Shown: in pieces, positions 18,687 through 28,625 of the stretch | How the letters are laid out: every line of letters starts with the position of its first letter | How positions within the stretch are numbered: position 1 is the first letter of the stretch | Assembly (NCBI RefSeq): GCF_000063545.1 | Contig: NC_009488.1 | Span: 1,054,001 to 1,118,000, forward strand | Source: Orientia tsutsugamushi str. Boryong | Lineage (GTDB): Bacteria > Pseudomonadota > Alphaproteobacteria > Rickettsiales > Rickettsiaceae | Length of the DNA: 64,000 nt | Direction: 5' to 3' | The notes under the pieces: model-generated | What the model saw: only the letters and a program-made list of their open reading frames with translations | Databases searched by the model: none | What the model was told of the DNA's origin: nothing | Translations under genes and position numbers: made by a program

Positions 18687-19052
18687 TCATAATTTCTAAT
18701 GCTATTGCTAAAGGAATATGGCCAGTTAATTTCTTGGTTAATCCTCTTTTTTCATCATCTATTACTATCACAGGAACAACATCAATTTTATATTGTTCAA
18801 ACAAGCTAGGATCTATATCGAAGCTAATACCAAGCTCCATAGTTTTATTCTTTGTTTGTGTAAATGAGTTATTAATTAACCCACGCATAATCAATTGAGC
18901 TCCAGCCTTTTGAGATTCAGCAAAATAGCTTTTTAAAGCCTCATCACTCATTGAAAATGAGACAAAAATAAAAGTTTTTTGCTGGCCCAAAAAAAAGCAT
19001 TAGCATTATTAACAAATAATAAAACCATCAACATCATTACTCGTATAACCAT
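18670..19052 (-). pseudogene. trbC: TrbC pilus assembly protein, signal peptide out of frame
   Basis: TrbC-type periplasmic pilus-assembly protein. The body (18670-18990, 106 residues, IFVSFSMSDEALKSYF...VVPVIVIDD) is intact. The expected start is the ATG at 19050-19052, with a strong AGAGAGGAAT site, giving the signal peptide MVIRVMMLMVLLFVNNANA. It is out of frame with the body because of a run of eight Ts (about 18987-18994); nine would join them. The body alone could only start at a TTG without a signal peptide. The tract is prone to slippage, so the state could differ between strains or cells. Confidence 0.75.
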
Positions 19053-19070
19053 ATTCCTCTCTAACCCTTA

Positions 19071-19885
19071 TCAAAGCAAACAACAATCTCTTTTTCGCCA
19101 AATCAAGTAACCAAAATCTTCACCATTAACTGGAAATTCTCTTCCAGCCTGCCATGTAGCTTCTGTTTGGCCTATGCTCTTGCAGGATCTGGTTTCTGGA
19201 ATCGGATAAGTCATTTGTAGTCGATACTGACTTTTCTTCATAATAGGCATGGGATACTTGCCACATAAGCCTTTATAACCATAATATCCCCATAACATCA
19301 GTTGCCTATGCATTCTAGCCATAAACTTACTTACCATTAATACAGATGTTCCAACTCCACCATTATGCGCCGCAGCTGTTCCAGTAAAAGGGTAAAGCAT
19401 TCCTTGACATTCAGCACACCAAAAAGCATAATCACTTGCTAATAAACCAGCGCCACAACTCATGCAATCAGCTATACATGCTTGATAAGCAGCTACATTT
19501 TGAAACAACAGCGTTTCTGGATTTAAAATCGCAGATTTAGCGTCATCACTCCATAATGGATCAAACTCTGTTAAATATGCTATATCGACTGCAGCCATTT
19601 CCAGACAAATAAAATCAAGCAAAATTTCCAGCCAATAAATCACAGGATAGACATACCAATGAATGTGATAAAAAGCACTTCCTTCAGCCTCATCTTTCAT
19701 GCCTTTTTGAGTAGCACTTCCAAATGACAAACCTCCAAGACTTACCATACACATTGGCGACTTTGTAACATCTACAAGGCGTACTGGCTCCCAAAATCCT
19801 ACCGGAATATACCAGGTACAGGTATTGGAATCCCTGGCTTAGGACAAAGACATATAAGTCTACCAGAAGCATTAGTATCAGGCAT
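19071..19885 (-). pseudogene. traU: TraU, 5'-truncated and frameshifted
   Basis: Remnant of TraU, a periplasmic protein of F-type mating-pair formation. The main frame (19071-19754, 227 residues) has typical sequence: MCMVSLGGLSFG, then a WLEILLDFICLE segment, and CIADCMSCGAGLLAS rich in cysteine. Upstream the frame MPDTNASGRLICLCPKPG starts at 19885. It is separated by a 2-nt insertion in GGTATATTCCGG (GIPVGFWEPV would result without it). The first part of TraU, before MPDTN, is missing. This fits a deletion that also removed traC and traW. Confidence 0.8.
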
Positions 19886-19946
19886 TGAAGTGTTTGTAAA
19901 GTACAGAGATATAGTAATTTAACCTATATTATCACATAAATCATTT

Positions 19947-20237
19947 TTAAGTTGCAATATCACTCATTTTTGGTTTTTTAGGTGAAGTGTTAACAACAGC
20001 TACACCTTGAACTGCTTTAGATCGCTTACAGTATAGAACACAACGCCTTTTTGATTTAATTTTTGATGTTTCAACTTTCTCAACATTATCAGGGTCAAAA
20101 ACTCCTTGAGCAGCCATTTTCTTTATTTCATATAAAGACTTACATTTTTGCCCTTTAGGAATTTTACAATCAAAATTACTTTCGAAAAAGAAGCTTGTTA
20201 GGCTCATACAGCCCAATAGCAATAATAAAAACTTCAT
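19947..20237 (-). CDS. traV: TraV lipoprotein-like protein
   Basis: A 96-residue protein matching short TraV proteins, which form the outer-membrane ring around the TraB/TraK channel. It has an N-terminal hydrophobic signal (KFLLLLLGCMSLTSFFF) with a cysteine at a possible lipobox, then the family-typical NFDCKIPKGQKCKSLYEI. It follows traB with a 1-nt overlap and looks complete. Downstream in the transcript, traC and traW, expected next in RAGEs, are absent; the sequence jumps to a truncated traU. Confidence 0.75.
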   Translation of the reverse strand: MKFLLLLLGCMSLTSFFFESNFDCKIPKGQKCKSLYEIKKMAAQGVFDPDNVEKVETSKIKSKRRCVLYCKRSKAVQGVAVVNTSPKKPKMSDIAT

Positions 20238-20761
20238 TATAAATGCTCCTCTAACTTTTGTGATTGGTCGAATTTATTATGCAAATTAACTTTTTCATTG
20301 TTAGTTGATTGTGAATAAGTTAAATTATGTGGCTTCTTCTTGTGCTCACGTAAGTCAAAACCTTTTTTAAATACAACATCGATGACTCTACCTGACGCAA
20401 TAAGAACGACTGGGCTCATAGAATCAGCTTGTTTTATAGCAAAATCAGCTAGCTTATCAAAAGCATTACTAGCTCCAGAGTAAGCTCCAGACTGAAGCGC
20501 ATCTCCAATCTGAAACTCTTGTTGTTGATGACCTCCAGCTACTAGGTTTAAAGTTGGTAGCATATCAGGTTTAATAGCCTTAGCTTGTAGAAACTTAGCA
20601 ATATTGCTAAATACTCCATTTAATGCAGCCATGCTTGCTATGTTAGACGATTTATCTACCACGATTCCTTTAATTCCAGAACGTCCATCTTCACCTATCA
20701 ACCAGCCTTCCGCCTTGTTTTCAATAATATCTCCATAATGAAATTTTACTTTGAAGCAGTT
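20237..20761 (-). pseudogene. traB: TraB, C-terminal fragment
   Basis: Only the C-terminal third of TraB, the VirB10-like channel protein, remains. The conserved GWLIGEDGRSGIKGIVVDK and NGVFSNIAKFLQ are clear. The open frame extends upstream of the ATG at 20701 to about 20761 (GDIIENKAEG), where it meets a stop. The inner-membrane helix, proline-rich arm and first beta-barrel half are missing. A deletion between traK and traB is likely. The fragment overlaps traV by 1 nt. Confidence 0.75.
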
Positions 20762-20812
20762 TTAATATGCTTGATGCTGAGCTTAACAAGCTTTAAAGTA
20801 AAAACTAGCATT

Positions 20813-21214
20813 TTAAGCTAATTTTATTTTTCCTTTTGAATTATCCTTTTCAGCTTCTTCTGTAGCAGCATTAATAAGCGTTACATGGCTTGGAGTTTTT
20901 GGAGTAAAAGTTAACATTAAATCTTGAATTGTTTTGTGTTCTCCTATTACTGTTAAATAAAGCTTCTTTTCTTCTTCTCGTGGAGCAATAAACAAACATC
21001 CAGACTCATGAACTACAACTTCGGCTGCATTTTGAGGATACATAAAAATATCATTGATTTTTTCATCTTTAAGATTAATTCTTGTTGGCCCACTATCAGA
21101 AATCTCAAGCTTCAGCAAATTATCAACTTCTAACTCATATTCTACCGCATATACATCACTAAACTTGACTAAAGCAATAAACCCTATCATAAACCTCAAA
21201 ATTCTAATACTCAT
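20813..21214 (-). CDS. traK: TraK secretin-like protein, probably shortened
   Basis: A 133-residue protein resembling TraK, the periplasmic/outer-membrane ring component that joins TraV and TraB. It has a signal peptide (RFMIGFIALVKFSDVYA), followed by a beta-rich domain (GPTRINLKDEKINDIFMYP) typical of the TraK N-terminal secretin-like domain. F TraK is 242 residues, so the C-terminal half that contacts TraB is missing or very short. The missing part borders the traB truncation, consistent with one deletion. The start overlaps the traE stop by 4 nt. Confidence 0.7.
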   Translation of the reverse strand: MSIRILRFMIGFIALVKFSDVYAVEYELEVDNLLKLEISDSGPTRINLKDEKINDIFMYPQNAAEVVVHESGCLFIAPREEEKKLYLTVIGEHKTIQDLMLTFTPKTPSHVTLINAATEEAEKDNSKGKIKLA

Positions 21215-21762
21215 TTTTTTATTCCATTCTCTTTAACGCCAGTTAACAACAAAAGGTAATTAGGACTTCGCTTGTAAGTCAAAAGGTAAGTCTTATCGAC
21301 AGCTATATGTTTACTATCGCTAAACCAATAACGAAGCGTTCCACTAATTAATACTCCATCCTTTATCACTTCAACCTTCTTCGGAAAAAAGACTGAAGAC
21401 ACATTTGAGCCTTTAACAAATTGCAAGTGATCATGAAAAAATTTATTTAAAGATTCAGTATTACTAGATGCAACTTTCATGTCTGCTATTTGTCTTTCTA
21501 CCTCATTTGGAGAAGTAGTAAATAAGAGTTTCGTTACATAAATTGCCCATTCCTTTAAATAGGTTTCATGGTAATTTTTTGATGAAACCATCATTTTACG
21601 ATCAGGCTCCATTGCTGGAATTAATAACCACTTTTCTTCTTTGGTAATTGCAGCCATTATCGCAATTATATTAGCTGCAGCTAGCAATATAGTTACTGAA
21701 AGTAAGCATTTATTATATTTAACCAGCTCTTGTATAGCATTTTGCTTAAAGAGATGATTCAT
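21211..21762 (-). CDS. traE: TraE pilus assembly protein
   Basis: A 183-residue TraE, close to F TraE (188). One N-terminal transmembrane helix (LLSVTILLAAANIIAIMAAI, residues 20-39) is followed by a periplasmic domain with family-typical WLLIPAM and SSKNYHETYLKEWAIYV. It is the VirB8-like component of the channel. It overlaps traL by 1 nt (TAATG type) and traK by 4 nt, so the three genes are translationally coupled. No lesion is seen. Confidence 0.85.
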   Translation of the reverse strand: MNHLFKQNAIQELVKYNKCLLSVTILLAAANIIAIMAAITKEEKWLLIPAMEPDRKMMVSSKNYHETYLKEWAIYVTKLLFTTSPNEVERQIADMKVASSNTESLNKFFHDHLQFVKGSNVSSVFFPKKVEVIKDGVLISGTLRYWFSDSKHIAVDKTYLLTYKRSPNYLLLLTGVKENGIKK

Positions 21763-22097
21763 TACTTGCCAACTTTTTTGCCCAAAAGCCTTGGATATCC
21801 TAATGGAGCTGGCAATAAACCTTTAGCTACTAAAAAACTTTTTAGCAAAAAATTCTCAGATACCTTCTTAATTTTCTTAAAGCAATAACATAGAGCAATT
21901 CCTCCAACCATAAAGGCTAGGCCTAATTTAGCATGCCTGCTGTTTAGTAGTACAATTCCTGGAGCTACTCCAGCTAGCACTACTCCCCATTCGTCAATGC
22001 TCAAACCCATATACTTCAACGGCCTCGATAATGCCCAACATAATTTTTGATTTTGTATAATTACCTTCAGCCTCAATTGTAGCATGAGATTTCTCAT
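21762..22097 (-). CDS. traL: TraL pilus assembly protein
   Basis: A 111-residue TraL, the small membrane protein at the head of F-type transfer operons. Two adjacent hydrophobic segments (WGVVLAGVAPGIVLL and LGLAFMVGGIALCYCF) follow the typical RPLKYMGLSIDEWG. It is the first gene of the minus-strand tra operon and lies about 90 bp from the integrase remnant. No lesion is evident. Confidence 0.85.
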   Translation of the reverse strand: MRNLMLQLRLKVIIQNQKLCWALSRPLKYMGLSIDEWGVVLAGVAPGIVLLNSRHAKLGLAFMVGGIALCYCFKKIKKVSENFLLKSFLVAKGLLPAPLGYPRLLGKKVGK

Positions 22098-22188
22098 TCT
22101 GCTACTGCGATTTTCAAAAATTTACAAAATCTAATGTAGAGTAACTACTTAGCTAAGTTGTTGTCAATTTTTCTTCTCCGCAACTTAA

Positions 22189-23475
22189 TTATGGCACTAT
22201 TCCAGATAGTATCTCGTTCAAACAAACATTGGTACCGAATATACTCAGCATATTTTCGACAACTTTATTTGTAGCAATTGTTGCCTTATCTAAACTATGT
22301 ATAGTATAAATTTTAGTTATATTAGTATTACTATGTCCTAATATTTGAGATATTGTATCTAGTGTTTCACCATTATTTTTCATCCAAGTTGCAAACGTTC
22401 TTCTAAGATCATGTATTGTTACATTCTGTATTCCGGCTTTTTTTCGAATCTTAGCCCATGCTCGATGCATTGTTGAACTTGATATGTGTTTACTATTGTC
22501 TGCTGAACTTGGCAATACCCATTCACTTTTTGAGCATAGTTTTCTGGTTTGCAATACTTCTATTAATTTATCAGCTAACCCTATATATAGAGTTTTACCA
22601 TTTTTACTCTTAGTTTTTGGTATACACCATATTTTTTCGCTAAGGCTTATCTCGTCCCATCTCATTCCTGATACATTACTTTTACGTGCTGCAGTGAATA
22701 AACTTATAAATGTAAAAATTTTTCCTGATCGTTCTGCTCGCTTTTGCGATTCTGTTAATTGACTATTTCCCTTTTCTTTTAGCACGGCCATAAGTCTTCT
22801 CATTTCTTCATTTGTTACATATCTAGATCTTGATTCTTGCTTGTGCCTTTTTATTCCACATACAGGATTCTTTTCTAATAATCCCCACTCTATAGCCTTA
22901 TTAAATATAGGGCTTAACAGTTTTAGAATACTGTTTGCTGTTACATAGTGTTTCTTTGCTGTTTTTTCGTCAAAAAGCTTCTGAATATCTTCTTTGGTAA
23001 TCTCAGATATCTTTGTATTGTATAAAGATTCTAGATATCTCTTTACTCTTTGAGCCATTATTTTCCAACTTTTATGATAAAGACTACTATATTCAGTATA
23101 TTTTACATGCACCTGTCCGAATGTTAGTTCATTCTTTAATTTTAAGCCTCTTCTCTCTTTTTTCTCTTCTTTCTTTATTTATCTTCCGTCTTTCATCCAT
23201 TGGATTTATTCCTTTAGCAATATCACTTTTTAACTGCTGTATCTTTTTTCTAGCTTCTGCTACCGTTAGATCTGGAAAATCTCCTATTTTTATTTTTTAT
23301 AATACATGCCATTAATGTTTATTCATAAATATAGTCTTCTAAATCCAGTATATGATATTATAAACAGTAAGTTCCTTTGTGTTATATCTCTAAACTTGAT
23401 TATTTTTTCTTCTTTGGTTGGTACTTTTATTTTATTTAATGCTGCTTGTGTAAATTTAAATACTTTTACTGGCAT
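22189..23475 (-). pseudogene. int: RAGE tyrosine integrase, 5' part frameshifted
   Basis: Phage-type tyrosine recombinase that inserts and excises the RAGE. The intact part (22189-23112, 307 residues) contains the core-binding and catalytic domains: Arg in TAARKSNV, Lys in KSKNGKTLY, HDLRR, LGHSN and Tyr in KIYTIHS, so all catalytic residues are present. The original start is the ATG at 23473-23475 (MPVKVFKFTQAAL) with GAAGGGTG as ribosome binding site. Its arm-binding domain (DLTVAEARKKIQQLK) is split by at least two frameshifts, one near 23320 and one near 23150. The catalytic portion could be made alone from 23112. Confidence 0.85.
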
Positions 23476-23892
23476 ATTTATCACCCTTCATTAATTTAAA
23501 ATTGAAGTAATTAAATAATAACTTATTAATTTTTAAAATTAGCTTAAACTTATAGTCTGTAGTATGGTTTTTATTGAATAGCAAATACTTTTGTAAAAAT
23601 AAAAAATATTTTTAAGCGACGTTATCAATTGAAGGTTACTCTAAGCTTATCAACTATAAATTCAAGTTGCTGGATTAAAAATTAGCACTTCAACTAGCCA
23701 AATATTAGACATAAATTTACGTTATATTTCCGCAATTAACATCAAGATATTATTGTCATATTGACAAATAATATTAATACAGCTACAGTTAAATTCATGT
23801 ATCAACTCAAACGAGAATAAACTACATAGCAGATTTTATAAAGCTTATAAAGCTCATAATAGCTCTTAATCTAACTTATTTCTTCTAGTTAG
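23476..23892. other. Intergenic, no gene seen
   Basis: 417 bp of AT-rich sequence upstream of the integrase. I see no open frame with a family signature, no RNA gene and no strong hairpin. It could hold the integrase promoter and the element end. Confidence 0.4.
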
Positions 23893-24363
23893 TTAAATCA
23901 TCTTAAACATGAAAGGTATGTAATATATACCAGTCTCTTCTCCTTTCAGATAATGCATTAATACGGCTAATGGTAGCAATATTCTAGGCCACAGTTGTAT
24001 TATCCTACTATAGCTTGGTAAACAAAAGTATCCTTTATACTTATGACGCAAGTAATATAGATAATAATTTTTAAAATCCTTGCATGGAGACAAATAAAAA
24101 TATATCGCTATTGTTAATAACTCAGCTAAGGACAACTTTCCATCTCTCTGTTTCTTTGATTACTACTTGGTATTAATCTCTTCCTTTCCTACTCTTGATA
24201 TATCTTGCAAAAATTGTCTATTAAATAGTATACCGTTATGATACATTTTTTCATGTTGGGTTATTCCTTTTTTATTTAAATTTTCTTTTTAACTCAACAT
24301 CCTCTCTTTGTATACCTTTTATTCACTACCTTTTATACTCTTACTTATCCTAAATTGGCGTTA
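23893..24363 (-). mobile_element. IS982-family remnant, transposase 5' part
   Basis: Minus-strand fragment of an IS982-type transposase. The open frame 23893-24135 reads LSLAELLTIAIYFYLSPCKDFKNYY, typical of the N-terminal region, and GLY-type sequence PSYSRIIQL follows. Upstream, remnants with stops reach the terminal inverted repeat at 24344-24363 (CTTATCCTAAATTGGCGTTA). A second, similar end lies at 24414-24433. The catalytic and C-terminal parts are absent here. Confidence 0.7.
24216..24328. repeat. Dispersed repeat with inverted core, copy 1
   Basis: About 110 bp nearly repeated at 51172-51280. The core GTTGGGTTA ... TAACTCAAC (24255-24298) is an inverted repeat with one mismatch per arm, flanked by shared ATACATTTTTTCATG and CTTTGTATACCTTTT. 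It overlaps the IS982 remnant end, so it may be IS-derived. Confidence 0.5.
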
Positions 24364-24503
24364 ATAACGAAATATTATCCTGTGTATACCATTGTTATGC
24401 ATTTCAGACTTTCTATTATCCTAAATTAGCGTTAAGCTATATTATCATCTCTTTACTTTTTCTGAGGTTCTGTTATTAATATAGTAAATCTTCAAAATAT
24501 TGG

Positions 24504-24917
24504 GTGAATAAAATGCGATATATTGAATTCAAAAGTACATGCATGAAAAAGTTAAATAATCTTTCAATTGAGAGGAAGAAAGCACAGCAACTTGTTAAGT
24601 TCGCAAAAATAAACTTACAAAATATACAAAAAAAGAATGAGGAATATAATAAGAAATTTTTGGCTGAATTAGTCACTGACATGACGCAAGGATATAATGA
24701 TGATCAAAAAATTAAACGTATGGAGAGTAAGATAGAAAAGTACTCAAGTAAGTTTAAATCTTTAATGCAGAAGGATCAATCTGGAAGTAGAAGTAAGGAT
24801 TTAGATTATGTAACTAATGAAATATCAGAATGTGCAATGAAAGTTCGTTTAGCATTTGAGGAGCAAGTAGTAAAGTACTGCGGAGAAGAAAATCTTATCA
24901 ATGACTGGGACATGTGA
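24504..24917 (+). CDS. Hypothetical coiled-coil protein
   Basis: A 137-residue lysine/glutamate-rich protein predicted as mostly helical, with heptad-like stretches around residues 10-50 and 70-95. I do not recognise a family. The frame opens at GTG 24504, with an ATG at 24513 as the more likely start. A terminator-like hairpin with T-run follows at 24920-24963, which supports a real gene. IS982 ends lie upstream. Confidence 0.5.
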   Translation: MNKMRYIEFKSTCMKKLNNLSIERKKAQQLVKFAKINLQNIQKKNEEYNKKFLAELVTDMTQGYNDDQKIKRMESKIEKYSSKFKSLMQKDQSGSRSKDLDYVTNEISECAMKVRLAFEEQVVKYCGEENLINDWDM

Positions 24918-24919
24918 GT

Positions 24920-24963
24920 AGACATCTTTATAAGAGATGAATGAATTACAGGATGTCTTTTTT
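24920..24963 (+). terminator. Probable intrinsic terminator
   Basis: AGACATC (24920-24926) pairs with GATGTCT (24952-24958), followed by six Ts. It lies directly after the stop of the coiled-coil protein gene. The loop is long (25 nt), which lowers confidence. Confidence 0.45.
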
Positions 24964-25221
24964 GTGATAGGTAAGCTTATATGTATCAATAAAGTGTCTT
25001 CTTAAATTAAGAAATATATAGAGTAATTCTCAAAATTATATAATTACTGTTTAATTTAGTGTTTTATGCCAGTTAAAGTGCTTTATGCATAATTTGGCTT
25101 AATTTACTATAATATAAGGTATATTTAGTTAATTATCAACTTAAAATTTAACCTAAAAAGCCTATCAATTAATTCTTAATGTAGTGTAATTTAATAAAAA
25201 TAAGCCAGGAGCTGCGCAAAG

Positions 25222-26373
25222 ATGCAAGCAATATCATATATGCTAGCTACTATAAGTTATTGTGGTTATGTTACTTATAACAAATTAATTCATGGGCCTT
25301 TACTAAGTGCTAATTTGGCTATTCATGAAAATTCATGTATTTTTACTAAAGGAACAAGTAATAGTTTTGAATGTGATGGCATTAGAAAATTATTATATAT
25401 ATGTGAGCGTATTAATTGTAGCATACTTAATAAAAAACTGCATTTACTTGAGCTAAATGCATCAGCAGAAAAAAAAATTGATGATGATTTCAAGATCAAT
25501 AGTTTTTGTTCAGCAAATTCACTAGTTTGGATTGATAATACTACAGTTTTTAATAAAGTTCATAAAGCATATTCTATGCCTATAATAGATTCATTGTCTA
25601 GTGCTTGTATTTATCGCCAAACAAAAGTACTTTCTTTTTCATCTTATGAACGGCACAATTTTCAATTGTGGTCTTTAATACGTGGCAGCGTTCTAGAAAA
25701 AATAAAAAGTGTATTAAAAAGTGAAAGTATAATGGATAAGGATATGCATCCAACAGAATGGCAAGCGTTTTGTTCATTTATGGATATATTTTTTGTTGAA
25801 CTTAATCGCAATCCATCTACCTTAATTACTTTCCCAATGTGTTTTGACTTATATGATTACCTAACTGCTGATGGACATACAGATGATTTAGAAAATTTTA
25901 TTATTGCCCATGGCTTGCGTTCAGACAGTACAAGCAATCAAGACATTTTACGTTGTATAATATTAAACTATTTTCCAATGTCTATGGTAGGCGCTGTAGG
26001 TTCTAGCATATACTTTACTTGTAAGATACAGAAAGTATTAGAAACTAATAAATTAGGACAATATTCTCACCACTATGATGCACGTGGCGAGCAGGATCAG
26101 CAACAGCCATCACTTTGGCATATAAAAAAGTTTATCAGTCTTGAAAAGAAACTTGCGAAAGCATATAGCTCTTTTCATGATATTGATGAAACGAGTAATG
26201 TATCCACAGCAATGACCAACTTTGCAAAAGCGATAGATGACTTGCTTTGTGATTGGTATGGAAGTAATGATATTGGCGATAGTTTATGCTCTGATGCAAT
26301 AGCTGATGGCAATATAGGTCGACTAGCAATAACTGGAATTGCGACAAGCATATATAGTAGTTATGAGGATTAA
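25222..26373 (+). CDS. Hypothetical protein, 383 residues
   Basis: A 383-residue protein that I do not recognise. It has scattered cysteines, a hydrophobic N-terminus (ISYMLATISYCGYV) that could be a weak signal or anchor, and an acidic C-terminal third. AGGAG at 25206-25210 is well placed for the ATG. Codon use resembles the core genes and no frame lesion is seen. It lies alone between IS remnants, so it could be a lineage-specific protein or host-interaction factor; there is no direct evidence for either. Confidence 0.6.
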   Translation: MQAISYMLATISYCGYVTYNKLIHGPLLSANLAIHENSCIFTKGTSNSFECDGIRKLLYICERINCSILNKKLHLLELNASAEKKIDDDFKINSFCSANSLVWIDNTTVFNKVHKAYSMPIIDSLSSACIYRQTKVLSFSSYERHNFQLWSLIRGSVLEKIKSVLKSESIMDKDMHPTEWQAFCSFMDIFFVELNRNPSTLITFPMCFDLYDYLTADGHTDDLENFIIAHGLRSDSTSNQDILRCIILNYFPMSMVGAVGSSIYFTCKIQKVLETNKLGQYSHHYDARGEQDQQQPSLWHIKKFISLEKKLAKAYSSFHDIDETSNVSTAMTNFAKAIDDLLCDWYGSNDIGDSLCSDAIADGNIGRLAITGIATSIYSSYED

Positions 26374-26605
26374 GATACAAAAAATAGTGAGACGTTTTAA
26401 ACAATAGTACTTCTTACATAGCATTCAAAGATTAAAATTACAAATGATTGTTTAGGATAAGAAACAGTTAGAAAGGTATAATCTAAAATGCCTTCAAAGG
26501 AAAATATTTTGTTAAACTTTTAATACATTACACTAAATACAATCTTAATTCAGAACTATGTAGCTAACAGGTACAGTTCAATGTTTAAGACTACTGTGTT
26601 GTTAT

Positions 26606-27015
26606 AAACGCCAAATTAGGATAAGGGATTAGAAGATGAAGAAGAGGAGATAAGATAGGGATTAAGTTTGGAGATAGAATAAGAAGCAAGAGAAGCAATT
26701 ATATGAACAAAGAAATTAATAGGGGAGCGATGTCGAGTATGCTCTAAATGCATATGTTTTTTTAGTACATTAAAAACAGACTCAATTAAGGAACGTTTAT
26801 TTAATAAACGCTTATCATCTATGTCCAATAAATATGTTTTCATATCTTTGCGAAGATTAGTAAATAAACGTAGACCATTGGACAACAGTTGATGAAATAA
26901 CTCTTTAGATATGTAAGCTTTATATCACCAAACAATTTACCAGATAAGCCTTCAGAAATAACTAAAGCTATAGATAGATCGCTTTTATTGCCTTTAGTAA
27001 TTTTAACTGACATTA
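26606..27015 (-). mobile_element. IS982-family remnant, transposase 3' part
   Basis: Minus-strand C-terminal part of an IS982 transposase. The frame 26616-26885 has KTYLLDIDDKRLLNKRSLIE, HLEHTRHRSPINFFVHI and ASYSISKL, typical of the family end. Upstream, 26886-27013 reads MSVKITKGNKSDLSIA in another frame, so there is a frameshift near 26890. The terminal repeat AACGCCAAATTAGGATAAGG is at about 26607-26626. The 5' half is missing; a truncated group II intron abuts at about 27029. Confidence 0.7.
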
Positions 27016-27028
27016 TTTCACCTTTATT

Positions 27029-28364
27029 ATTGATTTAAAGATGTTAGAAGAACAATATAAGGAACTCGATAGCAAGAAAAGCGATAGGAATAGATGGTAT
27101 AACCAAAGAGGATTATGGTAAGAAATTGAAAGCAAATCTGCTCTCGCTTCTTACTAGGAATTTGCAATGGGAAATATCAGGCTAAACCTGCACGAATAAC
27201 GGAAATTCCAAAAGAAGATGGAGGCAAAAGACCTTTGGTAATATCATGTTTTGAAGATAAGATAATCGAGTCTACAGTAAGCAAGATACTAAACTCTGTG
27301 TTTGAGCAAATATTCTTTTAAAGTATTCATATGGATTTCGACCTAAATTAAATGCACACGATGCTTTAAGGAAGTTAAATAGACTTACGTATAACTTCAA
27401 TAAAGGGGCTATAGTAGAGATTGATATAACAAAGTGTTTCAATACAATCAAGCATTGTGAGTTGATGGAATTTCTAAGAAAGAGAATATCTGACAAGAAA
27501 TTTCTAAGACTAGTTATGAAACTGATTGAAACACCAATCATAGAAAATGGTACTATAGTTACTAACAAAGAAGGTTGTCGTCAAGGATCAATAGTTTCAC
27601 CAATCCTGGCAAATGTCTTTCTGCATTATGTTATAGATAGCTGGTTTGCAAAAATCAGCAAAGAAAACTTAATGGGACAAACAGGAATGGTGAGGTACTG
27701 CGACGATATGGTATTTGTCTTTGAAAGGGAAGCAGATGCGAAAAGGTTTTATGATGTTTTGCCTAAAAGGTTAAATAAGTATGGGCTAAATATCAATGAA
27801 GCTAAATCACAAATGATAAAATCTGGTAGAGACCATGCTGCAAATTTAGCCCAACAATGCAGGAAGATCGCAAGTTATAATTTTCTTGGATTTACTTGCT
27901 ATTGGAGAAAATCAAGATTTGGCATAACATGGAGACTAAAATATACCTCAAGGAGAGATCGTTTTACTGAGAAACTGAAAGGACTGAGAAAATATTTGCG
28001 TGCTCAGCTAAACAAGCAAGATAAAACACAAACATTATCACAAGTCATTAGAGTTATTAGGTGAATGGATCAACTATCATGGTATATCGGATAACAAAAG
28101 ACGAGTAAGTTCATTTATCAACCAAAGTAAACGGGCAATATATAACTGGTTTAATAGAATGGGAGGAAAACGTAAGATGAATTGGAAAAGACTAACCGAG
28201 ATACTTAAAAAAGTAAATTTTCCTAAAATTGGAAAGATTGTCTCAATGTTCTAGACAACAAATAAGGCATAATGCTTATCTTATTTTTGAGAGCCGGATG
28301 CGGTAATTCTGCAAGTACGGTTCTGAGGAGGGGCCTAATTGAGCAATTGGTTAGGTCTACTCAC
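27029..28364 (+). mobile_element. Group II intron, 5'-truncated copy
   Basis: 3' two thirds of the same intron found complete at 53800-55750 and 58873-60826. It begins inside the reverse transcriptase (IDLKMLEEQYKELD region), and lacks the 5' ribozyme domains. The domain V-like hairpin (GAGCCGGATGCGG...GTACGGTTC, near 28293-28325) and the 3' end (CTACTCAC at 28357-28364) are retained. Its 3' flank is half of the palindromic repeat, as in the other copies. Confidence 0.75.
27041..28064 (+). pseudogene. ltrA: Group II intron reverse transcriptase, broken
   Basis: Reverse transcriptase/maturase of the truncated intron. Frameshifts from extra bases occur near 27080 (AGCAAGAAAAGC), 27160 (ACTAGGAATTTG) and 27320 (ATTCTTTTAAAG). 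The intact 3' frame (27462-28064, 200 residues) keeps GCRQGSIVSPILANVFLHY and the catalytic RYCDDMVF. After VIRVIR the frame shifts into LGEWINYHG, as in both other copies. It is a dead copy. Confidence 0.75.
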
Positions 28365-28430
28365 ATAGATTTAATTTGATCTCTGGCATTTATAATTTTG
28401 ATCTACCTTAACCAGTTTCGAAAGAGGTCT
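28365..28430. repeat. Right half of palindromic repeat beside intron
   Basis: Sequence from the intron 3' end to TTTCGAAAGAGGTCTA matches the right half of the palindromic repeat at 28626-28770. The left half is missing together with the intron 5' part. Confidence 0.7.
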
Positions 28431-28625
28431 ATTAGTTTTATTACTCTCTTTCTTAAATCATATGAATATGCTGCTTCCATATTTCTTATTCTCTTCTTAT
28501 TTTTACCGCTTTTCTCTCCTAATGTAACTCCCTTTTTGTTTTATGCTATATCTTGAGCTTCTCGTTTCCTTAATTAAGCACGATGTTGTTCTAAGTTGGA
28601 GCATATTGAGGTAAAACTCTTACAT

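Noticed and set aside
23013-23494. Plus-strand frames opposite the integrase 5' region
   Set aside because: They are antisense to recognisable, frameshifted integrase sequence.
26135-26404. Minus-strand frame opposite the 383-residue protein
   Set aside because: Histidine/tyrosine-rich antisense artefact of the longer plus-strand frame with a good ribosome binding site.
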